NCBI RefSeq assembly: GCF_009467825.1
Contig: NZ_WIOK01000022.1
Span: 29,182 to 93,181, forward strand
Direction: 5' to 3'
Source of the DNA: Cyclobacterium xiamenense
Lineage (GTDB): Bacteria; Bacteroidota; Bacteroidia; Cytophagales; Cyclobacteriaceae
Length of the DNA: 64,000 bases
This document shows positions 51,380-60,287 of the stretch, piece after piece. The translations under genes were made by a program, and so were the position numbers. Below the pieces are notes generated by a model. It saw only the letters and a list, made by a program, of their open reading frames with translations, did no database searches and was not told the origin of the DNA. Every line of letters begins with the position of its first letter. Within the stretch, counting starts at the first letter, position 1.

Positions 51380-52663
51380 TTATTCTACTTTCAGTTTCTC
51401 CATAAGCCAGCGCTGTCCTTCCTCGCTTTGCTCCGCGTACCGCCAATGCGCTGCATCCAGGTACCCCGAAAATTGTTTTTCGCCGGGGATTACATTGTAA
51501 GCGGCAAACATGGAGGTGGGAGGGCAGACATTGTCATTGAATCCCCAGGAATAAAATCCGGGCACGTTGACAAATCGGGCAAAGTTGGCCACATCGTAAT
51601 ACCGGGATGTTTCCACTTTTTCGGGCTGGTTGGTCCATTCATCTTTAAATAGATGGGGCCAACCGCCTGCCCGGCCATGCAGGTAACCGGTCAGATCAGA
51701 GAGAGCTGGGTAGTAACTGACAAGGTAATCGACCCGATTGTCAAGTCCGGCGGTTACGATGGCCAGGGCACCTCCCTGGCTTCCGCCGATCACACCTATG
51801 GAATCTCCGTCAAACGCCTCTAATGAGAACAGAAAGTCTACTGCCCGGACACAGCCCAGGTATACCCTTTTGTAATAATAGCGATCTTTGTCCTCCAGAA
51901 AAATTCGGTTGTAGTCCCTCAGGGCACCGGCGGCAAGATTTTGGTAGATGGGCGAATCGTACAGGTTTACCGGAATCCCATGAATCCCAATTTGCAGGGA
52001 AATTACATTTTCGTCGATCATGGCCCCATAATACGGGCGGATGCCTGCACCCGGGACATGTAGCACGGCGGGAAATTTTCCGGGTTTTTTTGGTTTGCTT
52101 AAAATGCCGTAGATACGACCGCTGATGTTTCGAAAGTGAACATGGTAGACATCGGTCAGGTGTGTGGATCGTTCCGGTAGGTGGGTTAGCACTGGTTCGA
52201 GTGGTACCTGGTCCAGCGCCGCTTTGTTTTTTTTCCAAAACTCCGAAAAATCGTCCGGCAACTGAGTGGTTGGTACAATCGACTCCGGATCGATCCCCGC
52301 TGTGCCGGTATTTTCATAGGTCTTGCCATTTTCCGTATAGCGAATTCGGCAGCGGACAAAGCCGGGTTCCGAAAGCGTTCCTCCGTTGATTTTCCCACTT
52401 CCGTTTTTGAGTACCAACTGGCCTTTGATTTCAGAAGGCATCAGTTCGGGTCCTATTTCGTAGTGTATTTCGGCGTCTCGAACCAGCTGGCCAAATTTGT
52501 AGACCGCCACATCAAAATCAATTCCTTCCCCGGTACGATACGTCTTGTCGGGGGCGGAAGGACTTACCATGATGCGGATGAATTGACCCTGTTGGGATTG
52601 CGCCAAGGCTTCGAAGCCAGGCATGGTGAGAATGAGGATAAAAAAAAGAATGTTTTTCTTCAT
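51380..52663 (-). CDS. Acetyl xylan esterase-type (AXE1) alpha/beta hydrolase
   Basis: A 427-aa secreted esterase. The start at 52663 precedes a signal peptide ending at ALAQ; the 34-residue extension above it is not plausible. Residues about 25-125 form an Ig-like beta-domain, and residues about 140-427 the AXE1 hydrolase: nucleophile Ser295 in GGSQGG, Asp377 in GFNDNVCPP and His406 in DAAHWRY, as expected for carbohydrate esterase family 7. It would remove acetyl groups from sugars or oligosaccharides in the periplasm. It is convergent with the FAD oxidoreductase gene, 16 bp away. Confidence 0.9.
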   Translation of the reverse strand: MKKNILFFILILTMPGFEALAQSQQGQFIRIMVSPSAPDKTYRTGEGIDFDVAVYKFGQLVRDAEIHYEIGPELMPSEIKGQLVLKNGSGKINGGTLSEPGFVRCRIRYTENGKTYENTGTAGIDPESIVPTTQLPDDFSEFWKKNKAALDQVPLEPVLTHLPERSTHLTDVYHVHFRNISGRIYGILSKPKKPGKFPAVLHVPGAGIRPYYGAMIDENVISLQIGIHGIPVNLYDSPIYQNLAAGALRDYNRIFLEDKDRYYYKRVYLGCVRAVDFLFSLEAFDGDSIGVIGGSQGGALAIVTAGLDNRVDYLVSYYPALSDLTGYLHGRAGGWPHLFKDEWTNQPEKVETSRYYDVANFARFVNVPGFYSWGFNDNVCPPTSMFAAYNVIPGEKQFSGYLDAAHWRYAEQSEEGQRWLMEKLKVE

Positions 52664-53041
52664 TGGGATGCGTGTTTTTGACAGAAGTAGGTTGCGGTAA
52701 TCAACGTTGTAAGTCCCGAATGTACAATCCCTGAAAGTACGCCAATTGAGGGAGAAAACATCCAAAAACTTATTGAAAGATACGGTAAAATTGAATTAGT
52801 GGCACAATGAAAAATATAATACGGAAAGGAAATAGGAATAATCCATTATTTTGGCCAAATTTGTAGTCACCTAACAGGCTACGGCATACTATCCCAGGAT
52901 TAGGTTTCGGATCGCAATTGATTTTTTTTATCTCAGTTCCTGTTCCCTTTCGATTGGTGAAACTTCCTGCCTTCGGGCAACATTCTTCGGATAGTATTTG
53001 TTGTAGTTTAGGTGCACGTAACGTTCAACAAAAAGTAATTT
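52664..53041. other. Leader/intergenic region of the cold-shock gene
   Basis: This 378-bp divergent gap contains a UUCG tetraloop hairpin (TGCC-TTCG-GGCA, 52968-52979) about 60 bp before the cold-shock start. A stable C(UUCG)G hairpin in a long leader fits a structured 5' UTR. No exact TAnnTTTG element was found and no open frame is convincing. Confidence 0.45.
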
Positions 53042-53500
53042 ATGGCAAAATCGAAAGAAACTTTTAACAAAAAAGAAAAAGAGAAAAAAAGATTAAGGAA
53101 GAAGAAAGAGAAAGAAGAAAAAAAGGAGGCCAGAAAATCCAATTCCAATAAAGGAGGCGATCTGGACGACATGATTGCCTATGTAGATGAAGACGGCAAC
53201 ATCACTTCTACCCCTCCGGACCCTACCGTAAAGAAGAAAAAAATTGAATTGGAGGACATTGAAGTAAGTGTGTCAAAACAAGCCCCTGTGGATCCGGAAG
53301 ATCTTCGGAGGAAGGGAAAGGTCACATTTTTCAATGAATCCAAAGGATACGGATTTATAAAAGACCTGGAATCTCAGGATAGCGTGTTTGTCCATGTCAA
53401 AGGTCTGGTAGACGATGTGCGCGAAAACGATCAGGTTACCTTTGAAACGGAACGAACGCCCAAAGGGCTGAGTGCCATCGACGTGAAGCTGGCCAAATAA
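53042..53500 (+). CDS. Cold-shock domain protein with lysine-rich N-terminal extension
   Basis: A 152-aa RNA-binding protein. The first 40 residues are a highly charged, Lys/Glu-rich stretch (from KKEKEKKRLRKKKEKEEKK) followed by a linker that includes ELEDIEV. The C-terminal 65 residues are a cold-shock domain with RNP1 KGYGFIKD and RNP2 VFVHVK. The CSD is one residue pattern short of canonical CspA but complete. Lys-rich N-terminal extensions of this kind are common in Bacteroidetes cold-shock proteins and may enhance nucleic acid binding. It is a single gene with a long, possibly structured leader. Confidence 0.93.
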   Translation: MAKSKETFNKKEKEKKRLRKKKEKEEKKEARKSNSNKGGDLDDMIAYVDEDGNITSTPPDPTVKKKKIELEDIEVSVSKQAPVDPEDLRRKGKVTFFNESKGYGFIKDLESQDSVFVHVKGLVDDVRENDQVTFETERTPKGLSAIDVKLAK

Positions 53501-53613
53501 AGGACCGTTCTTTACGTAAATTATTTTGTGATTCGCTTAGTGGTGGAGTACTACTCCGCTTCTTTGCGCACAAACGTTAGCCGTTCATAGGGAGAACGCT
53601 TTTTCGTTATTTT

Positions 53614-54693
53614 TTATCGTTGAAACAGGTTTGCACCTACTACTGGAGCGATGAGTGTACCAGCCAATTGCCCCTCATTGGCTTTCAAAACGTCCCATGG
53701 CTCCATCTTGGGCTCATCCGATAGGTCGAAGGTCCCGTAATGCATGGGAATAAAATACGTGCCCCCGAGGATATTAAAGGCGGTGATCGCATCGGTAGGA
53801 CTGATGTGGGCCTGTGCCATGAACCATTCCGGCTTGTAGGCGCCCACACCCATTAGGCAGTAATCTGGTTTTCCCATAATCGTAGAAATATCCTTAAAAT
53901 GCGGTCCAAATCCGCTATCCCCCATAAAATACACCGTTTGTTCAGAAGTCGACAAGTAAAAGCCACCCCATAGATTTTCATTCAAGTCCCAAAGCCACCG
54001 TCGAGACCAATGCCGGGCAGGAACGTATGTAATCGTTATACCTTCCGTTTGAAATTCCTGGTACCAGCCGGCTTCCTGTATCTCCTGGCCCCGGGTCCAG
54101 TCGTCAATCACTTCCCCGACCTTCAATCCGGTAAGGATTTTCATGTCCGGGTTTTTGTCGGATAGAAACTGAATGGTCTTTTTATCGCAATGGTCCCGGT
54201 GATTGTGCGATAGGAGGAGGTAATCTATGGAAGGAAGGGATTCCACTGGAAAGGGTAAATCGCTCTGCCTTTTTAGAAAAAAGTTATCGAATAAAACCGG
54301 GTCGGTGAGTAGGACTTTTCCATTCAATTGGATCAGATAACTCGCGTGACCAAGCCATATCAGAAAATCGTCTCCATTTTTCGGAATTTCTGCGCCTTGT
54401 TTTACGGTAAGCGTTCTGGTATCTGCTTTTTTTTCCTCCCGCTGCGGGTTTTTGGAGGTTTGCCATTTCCACAGGTCGGCAAAACTCGATTCAAATTCCA
54501 GGTACAAATTAGCAAACTGCCCTTTTTCGTTGACTGGTGTACCTTTCCATTCCACATCGGGGTGAATGGTTTTCAACCTTGGATTTTGCATATAGGTGGT
54601 TTTTTTGGAATTCTCAGAAACGGAGCAGCTACCAAAAAGAACGAGTAACAAGCTCATCAAAAGGGTAAATGATACGACGACTTGTTTACTCAT
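53614..54693 (-). CDS. MBL-fold metal-dependent hydrolase lipoprotein (UlaG/NAPE-PLD-like)
   Basis: A 359-aa protein. The ATG at 54693 gives a lipoprotein signal (lipobox FGSC, Cys23), whereas the frame above it overlaps the deoxyribonucleotidase gene. HNHRDHCD at 163-170 is the HxHxDH zinc motif, with further metal ligands in ARHWSRRW, FMGDSGFG and MHYGTFD. WLGHASYLIQLNGKVLLTDPVL is typical of the UlaG/NAPE-PLD branch, which hydrolyses phosphodiester or lactone bonds. It sits 148 bp downstream of the nucleotidase gene on the same strand and may share its transcript. Confidence 0.9.
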   Translation of the reverse strand: MSKQVVVSFTLLMSLLLVLFGSCSVSENSKKTTYMQNPRLKTIHPDVEWKGTPVNEKGQFANLYLEFESSFADLWKWQTSKNPQREEKKADTRTLTVKQGAEIPKNGDDFLIWLGHASYLIQLNGKVLLTDPVLFDNFFLKRQSDLPFPVESLPSIDYLLLSHNHRDHCDKKTIQFLSDKNPDMKILTGLKVGEVIDDWTRGQEIQEAGWYQEFQTEGITITYVPARHWSRRWLWDLNENLWGGFYLSTSEQTVYFMGDSGFGPHFKDISTIMGKPDYCLMGVGAYKPEWFMAQAHISPTDAITAFNILGGTYFIPMHYGTFDLSDEPKMEPWDVLKANEGQLAGTLIAPVVGANLFQR

Positions 54694-54841
54694 TGGTGTT
54701 GCTTGTTTTAAGGTTTTTTTGCGGAGATACGCTTTCTTGTAGGACATATCAAGTCGACTTCCCTCAGAAACCGTTGCTATAACTTTCCCCGGGTCGGAAA
54801 GTTTGTGTCGTTTAGGTTTAGCAACGCTTTTTGATTGAAAA

Positions 54842-55384
54842 CTACAAAAAGGGTTTCTTTTGTTTGTTGGTTGCCAATAGACCGACCAATTCCTCCCAGG
54901 AGTTGACCCGCAGGTGTCTGCCGGAAGAAGCGTTTTCGTTGTGAGGTTGGGTGAATAAGTACGTTTTTCCCTGGAATGCATCGAGATTTTTGAAATGATC
55001 ATCGATCATGATATCCGTACGGATGATCTCTTTGGACCCACAAAACACCATTTGCTGCCAGGGGATAAAGGGAAAGTGTCGGTTGAGCCAGGATTGTTTT
55101 TCCTGCAAACTACGTGGAAACTCGGTTGCAGCAGAGACGATAAACACCTTGTATTGCTCATGAATTTGTTTGAGTGCTTCTTTTGCTCCAGGAATTAGCG
55201 GAGCATTTTCAAAAAATCCGGGTGCATGCACGTGTTTTTCCAATAAAGGAAAAGCCTCCCGTTCCTTCAGTCCGCGAATCGTTTTTGTATCCAGTTGTTC
55301 TCCAGTATCCCGAAAATGCATGTCAATGAACTGCCGGTAGACATCTGCCAGCACGCCATCCATATCCACAGCTATGGTTTTCAT
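54842..55384 (-). CDS. 5'(3')-deoxyribonucleotidase-like HAD phosphatase
   Basis: A 180-aa HAD-superfamily enzyme with DMDGVLADVY (7-16) as nucleophile motif I, SAATEFPRSLQEK as motif II, and DIMIDDHFKNLDAF as motif IV. The size, the VFCGSK segment and the PGFFENAPLIPGAKEALKQI spacing match bacterial homologues of mitochondrial/cytosolic 5'(3')-deoxyribonucleotidases, which dephosphorylate dUMP/dTMP. Its ATG overlaps the stop of the upstream coiled-coil gene by 4 bp (ATGA), so the two are translationally coupled. Confidence 0.9.
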   Translation of the reverse strand: MKTIAVDMDGVLADVYRQFIDMHFRDTGEQLDTKTIRGLKEREAFPLLEKHVHAPGFFENAPLIPGAKEALKQIHEQYKVFIVSAATEFPRSLQEKQSWLNRHFPFIPWQQMVFCGSKEIIRTDIMIDDHFKNLDAFQGKTYLFTQPHNENASSGRHLRVNSWEELVGLLATNKQKKPFL

Positions 55385-55974
55385 GAATTTTTGTTATTTA
55401 ACGCATCCACCAATTGCCGGTTTAGCTTGCGCTCTCGCTCCAGCGTATTCCGCCGGTGCTGCTCAAACTCTTCCCGAAGGTCCTCCAGGCTTTGCTTTGT
55501 TTCGGCGGTGACCCGGTGGCTCCGCTTGAATCGGATAAAGGACACCAGCAGTATCAGCAATAGCAGCGCAATGATTCCCCAAACCAAATTGACATAAAAC
55601 TGCTTGTGCAAAAGGAAGCCAAAAATCCTAAAGCTATCGCGTTCGGCAATCGCCTGCTCCAATTGCTCATTGGTGCGGCTCATTTCCTGATTGAGCTGAT
55701 TGATCTGGTTTTTGTTTTCCTGCAGCGTGGCATTCAACTCCTGAATGACGCCCTGATAGCGGGCAATGGAATCCCGTATATTGGCTTCCAATTGATCGAG
55801 TTCCGAACGTTTGACTACCTTGTATTCCTGATAATTCGAGGAAATCTTCTTTAGGTACTCAAATTGCTCCTGAATGGTACCTTCATTTGAGGCGGTGTCC
55901 AGAGACGTGTTCTGTGCCAGTACGTCAAGCTGAAAACCCAAAAAAAAGGGAAGTAAAAAATAACTAATTCTCAT
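55381..55974 (-). CDS. Signal-peptide coiled-coil membrane protein, unknown function
   Basis: A 197-aa protein with an N-terminal signal (ending VLAQ, about residue 21), a long coiled coil at about 45-115 (Q, N, E and L rich heptads such as LNATLQENKNQINQLNQEM), one transmembrane helix at about 128-150 (NLVWGIIALLLLILLVSFI) and a second charged helix at 155-195 reading out on the other side. Such proteins are common in Cytophagales and are often mislabelled as tRNA methyltransferases. The role is unknown. Translational coupling with the deoxyribonucleotidase suggests a shared job or just shared expression. Confidence 0.75.
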   Translation of the reverse strand: MRISYFLLPFFLGFQLDVLAQNTSLDTASNEGTIQEQFEYLKKISSNYQEYKVVKRSELDQLEANIRDSIARYQGVIQELNATLQENKNQINQLNQEMSRTNEQLEQAIAERDSFRIFGFLLHKQFYVNLVWGIIALLLLILLVSFIRFKRSHRVTAETKQSLEDLREEFEQHRRNTLERERKLNRQLVDALNNKNS

Positions 55975-56084
55975 GGCCGGGTTATTTCGTGTTATCTATT
56001 GATGCATAGCGCAAATCAATTACCATGCAAAACTAAAAAAATATAAAGGAAAAGGGTTTGTTTTTTGGTAAAGAAGTGCGCGCC

Positions 56085-56492
56085 TTAGGGGTTTTTCTTA
56101 AAATTCATGGATACGGAGTTGATGCAATACCGTATACCTCCCTTTTCCGAAGGGCCATCCGGAAAACGATGACCCAAATGCCCACCGCAGTTGGCACAGC
56201 AAATCTCCTCACGGATCATTCCGTGGGAATAGTCCATGGTGACGGTGATGGCGTCTTCGGATACGGGATGGGTAAAACTGGGCCAGCCGCATCCGCTATC
56301 GTATTTGTCGCGACTGTGAAAAATCTCGTTGCCACATCCCCGACATTCGTAAATGCCGGTAGCTTTGTTGAGGTAATACTCTCCCGTAAACGCTCGTTCT
56401 GTACCTTTCTGACGCAGAACCCGGTATGCTTCCGGATCCAATTTGTTTTTCCAATCTGATTCGCTGAGGTGATCGAGTTCGTTTTTTTCCAT
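56085..56492 (-). CDS. msrB: Peptide-methionine (R)-S-oxide reductase
   Basis: A 135-aa repair enzyme that reduces R-methionine sulfoxide in proteins. The zinc pairs C50-RG-C53 and C99-AN-C102 are present, as are GCGWPSFTHPV with a possible resolving Cys68, HLGHRFPDGP and RYCINSVSM with catalytic Cys123. It lacks a signal peptide, so it is cytosolic. The aminotransferase gene upstream ends 54 bp before it on the same strand. Confidence 0.96.
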   Translation of the reverse strand: MEKNELDHLSESDWKNKLDPEAYRVLRQKGTERAFTGEYYLNKATGIYECRGCGNEIFHSRDKYDSGCGWPSFTHPVSEDAITVTMDYSHGMIREEICCANCGGHLGHRFPDGPSEKGGIRYCINSVSMNFKKNP

Positions 56493-56546
56493 GCTAACGG
56501 TAGCTTGTTTATGCTATAACAACTGCAAGAGGCGGCGAATGGTTTC

Positions 56547-57725
56547 CTATTCCCCGATGGATTGCAGTAGTTTATCGCAGGCAAAGGCGATTTCCTCTTC
56601 ACTGATGGTAAGCGGCGGGGCTATTCGCATGGCGTTGTCACAAAACAGAAACCAATCGGTGATCACACCATTGGCGATGCACCGGTCAATAATGGGTTTT
56701 AGGACCTCGAAAGACTCGAAAACCAAGGCCATCATCAATCCCTGATTGCGTATTCCCAAAATCTTCGGGTGTACCAACAGCCGTTTAAACAGGTCGGCTT
56801 TTTCGGCCACGGTGGCGGTCAGCTGTTCGTCGTGAATAAGCTGAATCGTAGCAAGCGAGGCGGCTGCACTGACCGGATGTCCGCCAAAAGTGGTGATGTG
56901 TCCCAATAGGGGGTTGCTTTTCAACGCACCCATGATCTCCCGGGAGGAAATAAAGGCACCGATTGGCATGCCGCCACCCATTCCTTTGGCGCAGACAAGA
57001 ATGTCCGGTTGAATGCCCATTTGTTCGAACGCCCAAAAGGTACCGGTTCGCCCAAATCCAGCCTGAATTTCATCGAGGATCAACAAAGTTCCCGTCTCGG
57101 TACATTTCGTTCGCAATTCCCGAAAGTAGTCAGGATCCGCTCCGCGTACCCCAGCCTCCCCCTGTATGGTCTCGATAATGATAGCCGCCGTATCTTCAGT
57201 AATTTGATCCAGGTGTTCGGCCGCTCCATAATGGATTTGACGGATTCCGGGTACCAGCGGCCTATAGGCTCGCTTGAACTGTTCGTTTCCTCCCACAGAC
57301 AGGGCCCCGTGAGAGGAACCGTGGTAAGCATTCTCACAGCAAATCACTTCCCGGCGATTGGTGTACCGTTTGGCCAGTTTCAAGGCGCCCTCTACGGCTT
57401 CACTGCCACTATTGACCAGGTATACGTTGTCTAGGGGTTCGGGTAAGGTGCCGACCAGGGCCTGGGCCAATTGTGTTTGAGGTTGCTGCACGTATTCTCC
57501 GTACACCATCAGGTGGAGGTATTTGTCCAACTGCCGTTGAATGGCTTCCAGCACTTTTGGGTGCCTGTGGCCAACATTACTTACCCCGATCCCGGAAATC
57601 AGGTCCAGGTATCTGGATCCGTCGGGGCCGTAGAGAAACACCCCCTCCGCCCGGTCTATTTCGATCATGAGCGGGAAATCGGTTGTTTGCGCCAGGTGGG
57701 AGAGAAACAGGTGTCGGTTGTTCAT
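56547..57725 (-). CDS. Class III PLP aminotransferase (ornithine/acetylornithine aminotransferase-like)
   Basis: A 392-aa fold-type I PLP aminotransferase (ATG at 57725; an upstream ATG adds 11 unlikely residues). NSGSEAVEGALKLAKRYT binds PLP, the sequence after IIETIQGEAGVRGAD leads to LILDEIQAGFGRTGTFWAFE, and the Schiff-base Lys247 is in CAKGMGGGMPIGA. Closest known groups are acetylornithine, ornithine, 4-aminobutyrate and lysine aminotransferases; the substrate is not clear. It is upstream of msrB on the same strand and divergent from the DUF1080 gene at 57991. Confidence 0.9.
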   Translation of the reverse strand: MNNRHLFLSHLAQTTDFPLMIEIDRAEGVFLYGPDGSRYLDLISGIGVSNVGHRHPKVLEAIQRQLDKYLHLMVYGEYVQQPQTQLAQALVGTLPEPLDNVYLVNSGSEAVEGALKLAKRYTNRREVICCENAYHGSSHGALSVGGNEQFKRAYRPLVPGIRQIHYGAAEHLDQITEDTAAIIIETIQGEAGVRGADPDYFRELRTKCTETGTLLILDEIQAGFGRTGTFWAFEQMGIQPDILVCAKGMGGGMPIGAFISSREIMGALKSNPLLGHITTFGGHPVSAAASLATIQLIHDEQLTATVAEKADLFKRLLVHPKILGIRNQGLMMALVFESFEVLKPIIDRCIANGVITDWFLFCDNAMRIAPPLTISEEEIAFACDKLLQSIGE

Positions 57726-57990
57726 GAAAAGAAAGTTAATGCGGGTATCGGTACCCACTACGGGTACCCCAGACGAGTAATCGGCTGGTGCAAAAGTACG
57801 GATATCCGAGCGGTTTTAAAACGCTTATCGGTAATCGGAGGGATTCGCATCAGGATTAGGTAGACGAGATACCGAATTTTGGGAGCAGGGAATTTTTTGA
57901 AAAGTCCAAAATTAATCCCTTCGGATTGGGGTTTATTTGTTTCAAATAGCTTAATTTGATCCTTTGAAAAACATAAACTTAAGAAAACCT

Positions 57991-58752
57991 ATGAAATGTA
58001 CATGCGCACCCTTGCTGTTACTTTTGGGGTCATTTGCTCCCCTCAGCCTCTTGGCTCAACAAAACGAAACCAAATTGCCACCGCAGGCAACCGAGTTTTA
58101 CGAACCGCAGGTCAAGGTTGTTAGTCCCGGAAATGAAAATCACCTGCCTCCGGCAGATGCCATGGTATTATTTGGTGGCAGCGACCTCAACGCCTGGGTG
58201 AGTGAACGGGATGGAAGTTTTCCCAAGTGGACGGTCGAAGACGGTATTCTAACCGTTGCGCCGAAGACTGGCGGTATCAAGACCAAGGAGGCGTTTGGTG
58301 ACGTGCAAGTCCATATTGAATGGCGTGCTCCGGAGGAAGTGGTCGGAGATGGGCAGGGAAGAGGCAACTCCGGATTTTTCTTCATGGGAAAATACGAATT
58401 ACAAATACTGGATTCCTACAACAATGAAACGTACTCTAACGGGCAGGCTGCCAGTATTTACAAGCAGCACCCCCCTCTGGTCAACGCCATGCGGGCTCCC
58501 GGCGAATGGAATACCTACGATGCAGTATTCACCGCTCCCCGGTTCGACCAGAATGGAATGCTGATCGCTCCCGCGAGAATCACCGTGTTTCACAACGGTA
58601 TCCTGGTGCAGAACAATGTGGAACTCAGGGGACCTACGCAGTACATTGGCATTCCACACTATGTATCCCACCCCGAAAAATTACCCTTTCATATTCAGGA
58701 TCACAGCAATCCGGTAAGCTTTAGAAATATCTGGGTTAGAAAATTGGATTAA
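57991..58752 (+). CDS. Secreted DUF1080 protein (3-keto-glycoside hydrolase/lyase family)
   Basis: A 253-aa single-domain DUF1080 protein (ATG at 57991, signal peptide ending LLAQ). The concanavalin-like domain carries LFGGSDLNAWVSERDG near the start, VHIEWRAPEE, GNSGFFFMGKYELQILDSYNN (metal/substrate side) and the closing PVSFRNIWVRKL. The family contains hydrolases that act on 3-keto-glycosides. The next gene, 150 bp downstream, is a Gfo/Idh/MocA oxidoreductase that could make or use a 3-keto sugar, the same pairing reported for Bacteroides keto-glycoside loci. Confidence 0.9.
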   Translation: MKCTCAPLLLLLGSFAPLSLLAQQNETKLPPQATEFYEPQVKVVSPGNENHLPPADAMVLFGGSDLNAWVSERDGSFPKWTVEDGILTVAPKTGGIKTKEAFGDVQVHIEWRAPEEVVGDGQGRGNSGFFFMGKYELQILDSYNNETYSNGQAASIYKQHPPLVNAMRAPGEWNTYDAVFTAPRFDQNGMLIAPARITVFHNGILVQNNVELRGPTQYIGIPHYVSHPEKLPFHIQDHSNPVSFRNIWVRKLD

Positions 58753-58902
58753 TTGAATTCCCGACAATTACCCATCACGACAGCAAATCTCAGCTTGAGG
58801 CAGGACGCTACCGATACCCGGAGCTACCCTATCGTGCATGCGAAGATTCATACGCTGTCGATCGTTAGGTATGTAGCAATTCAAAAAAACACGTATAAAC
58901 AC

Positions 58903-60246
58903 ATGAAATCACGACGAAACTTTATACAACGCTCACTTCTGGCTTCTGCCGGTATGGCTGCACTTCCCTCTGCGCTTTCCGCGATTCCCCTGGGCGAATC
59001 GAGACGTACGATCGGCGCCAATGACCAGATCAATTTTGGACTCATCGGATGCAAGGGCATGGGCTGGTCAAACATGAACAGCCACCTGTTGCTTCCAGAG
59101 GTGAATTGTATCGGACTGGCAGATGTGGATCAAAGCGTGCTGGACCAACGAACAGAGGATATGTACAAGCTCCGGGGAAAAAGGCCCAAGCAATACAAGG
59201 ACTACCGGCAGATGCTGGAGGATCCGGACATCGATGCGGTAATCATAGGCACCCCCGATCACTGGCACTGCCTGAATCTAATCGATAGCCTGTCTGCAGG
59301 AAAACATGCGTATACAGAAAAGCCACTTGCCAACAGCATCGAGGAATGTAACCTGATGGTGAAAGCCACCGATCGGTACGGTAAGTTGGTGCAGGTAGGG
59401 CAGTGGCAGCGAAGTGGGTCCCAATATGCACAGGCCATCGACATGGTAAAATCGGGGAAGCTAGGCAACATACGGCTGGTGAAAACCTGGGCCTATCAGG
59501 GTTGGATGAAGCCGGTCCCTGTCCAACCCAATGCTCAACCACCTGCTGGGGTGGATTACAAGATGTGGCTGGGGCCTGCTCCGGAAAGGCCGTTTAATCC
59601 CAATCGGTTTCATTTTAACTTCCGCTGGTTTTGGGATTATGCGGGAGGCCTCATGACGGACTGGGGCGTGCACGAAATTGACATTGCACTGTTTGCTATG
59701 GGCGTAAGCGCACCCAAATCCATCATGGCGTCCGGAGGCAAGCTGGCGTATCCCGATGACGCTTCGGAGACGCCGGATACCCTGCAGACGGTGTACGAAT
59801 ACGATGGATTCAACATGCTTTGGGAGCACGCTACCGGAATAGATGGAGGCAATTACGGAACGACCGAAGGCATTGCCTTTATCGGTAATAACGGGACTCT
59901 GGTTGTTAATCGGGGCGGCTGGAAGGTAATTGCGGAAACAGAAAACGTAAATGGCCAGCGAAAAGAGAAAATAGAAGCCATGGAACTGGTGAAGCCGGAA
60001 GGAAATGCGCAGCGTATCCATTGCAAGAACTTTGTAGAAGCGATCAAAGCAAACGACCCTTCCATGCTCAACTGCGGGATCAAAACAGGTTCCGTAGCGG
60101 CAATCAACGCACACATGGGAAACGTTGCCTACAAGTTGGGCGAAAAGATCTACTGGGATTCGGAAAAAGGGCAATTCACCAGTAACAAAGCTAACAAAAT
60201 GATCAAAGCGAGCTACAACAACGGGTGGAAGCTACCCACGGTGTGA
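58903..60246 (+). CDS. Tat-exported Gfo/Idh/MocA oxidoreductase
   Basis: A 447-aa NAD(P)-dependent sugar oxidoreductase-like protein. The ATG at 58903 gives a twin-arginine signal (KSRRNFIQRSLLASAGMAALPS); the 50-residue upstream extension is not supported. The Rossmann part reads QINFGLIGCKGMGWSN, then DVDQSVLDQRTEDM, GTPDHWHCLNLIDSLSAGKHAYTEKPL with the catalytic Lys of EKP, and FNFRWFWDYAGGLMTDWGVHEIDIALFA in the substrate domain. Gly-rich GCKGMG is a normal variant. It follows a DUF1080 gene and would fit 3-keto-glycoside formation in the periplasm or its partner steps. Cofactor retention by Tat export is an inference. Confidence 0.9.
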   Translation: MKSRRNFIQRSLLASAGMAALPSALSAIPLGESRRTIGANDQINFGLIGCKGMGWSNMNSHLLLPEVNCIGLADVDQSVLDQRTEDMYKLRGKRPKQYKDYRQMLEDPDIDAVIIGTPDHWHCLNLIDSLSAGKHAYTEKPLANSIEECNLMVKATDRYGKLVQVGQWQRSGSQYAQAIDMVKSGKLGNIRLVKTWAYQGWMKPVPVQPNAQPPAGVDYKMWLGPAPERPFNPNRFHFNFRWFWDYAGGLMTDWGVHEIDIALFAMGVSAPKSIMASGGKLAYPDDASETPDTLQTVYEYDGFNMLWEHATGIDGGNYGTTEGIAFIGNNGTLVVNRGGWKVIAETENVNGQRKEKIEAMELVKPEGNAQRIHCKNFVEAIKANDPSMLNCGIKTGSVAAINAHMGNVAYKLGEKIYWDSEKGQFTSNKANKMIKASYNNGWKLPTV

Positions 60247-60253
60247 TCCTACA

Positions 60254-60285
60254 GGAAGAAAGGGAGAAATTTCCCCCTTTCTTCC
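60254..60285. terminator. Convergent bidirectional hairpin between oxidoreductase and bcp
   Basis: GGAAGAAAGGG (60254-60264) and CCCTTTCTTCC (60275-60285) form a perfect 11-bp stem with a 10-nt loop. It starts 8 bp after the oxidoreductase stop and ends 3 bp before the bcp stop. A strong T run is lacking, so termination strength is uncertain, but the convergent placement is apt. Confidence 0.6.
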
Positions 60286-60287
60286 GA

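Noticed and set aside
54694..55002. N-terminal extension of the MBL lipoprotein
   Set aside because: It overlaps the deoxyribonucleotidase gene and places the signal peptide internally.
59461..60174. 237-codon antisense frame in the Gfo/Idh/MocA gene
   Set aside because: It is a shadow of a well-conserved gene, with no own promoter or family.
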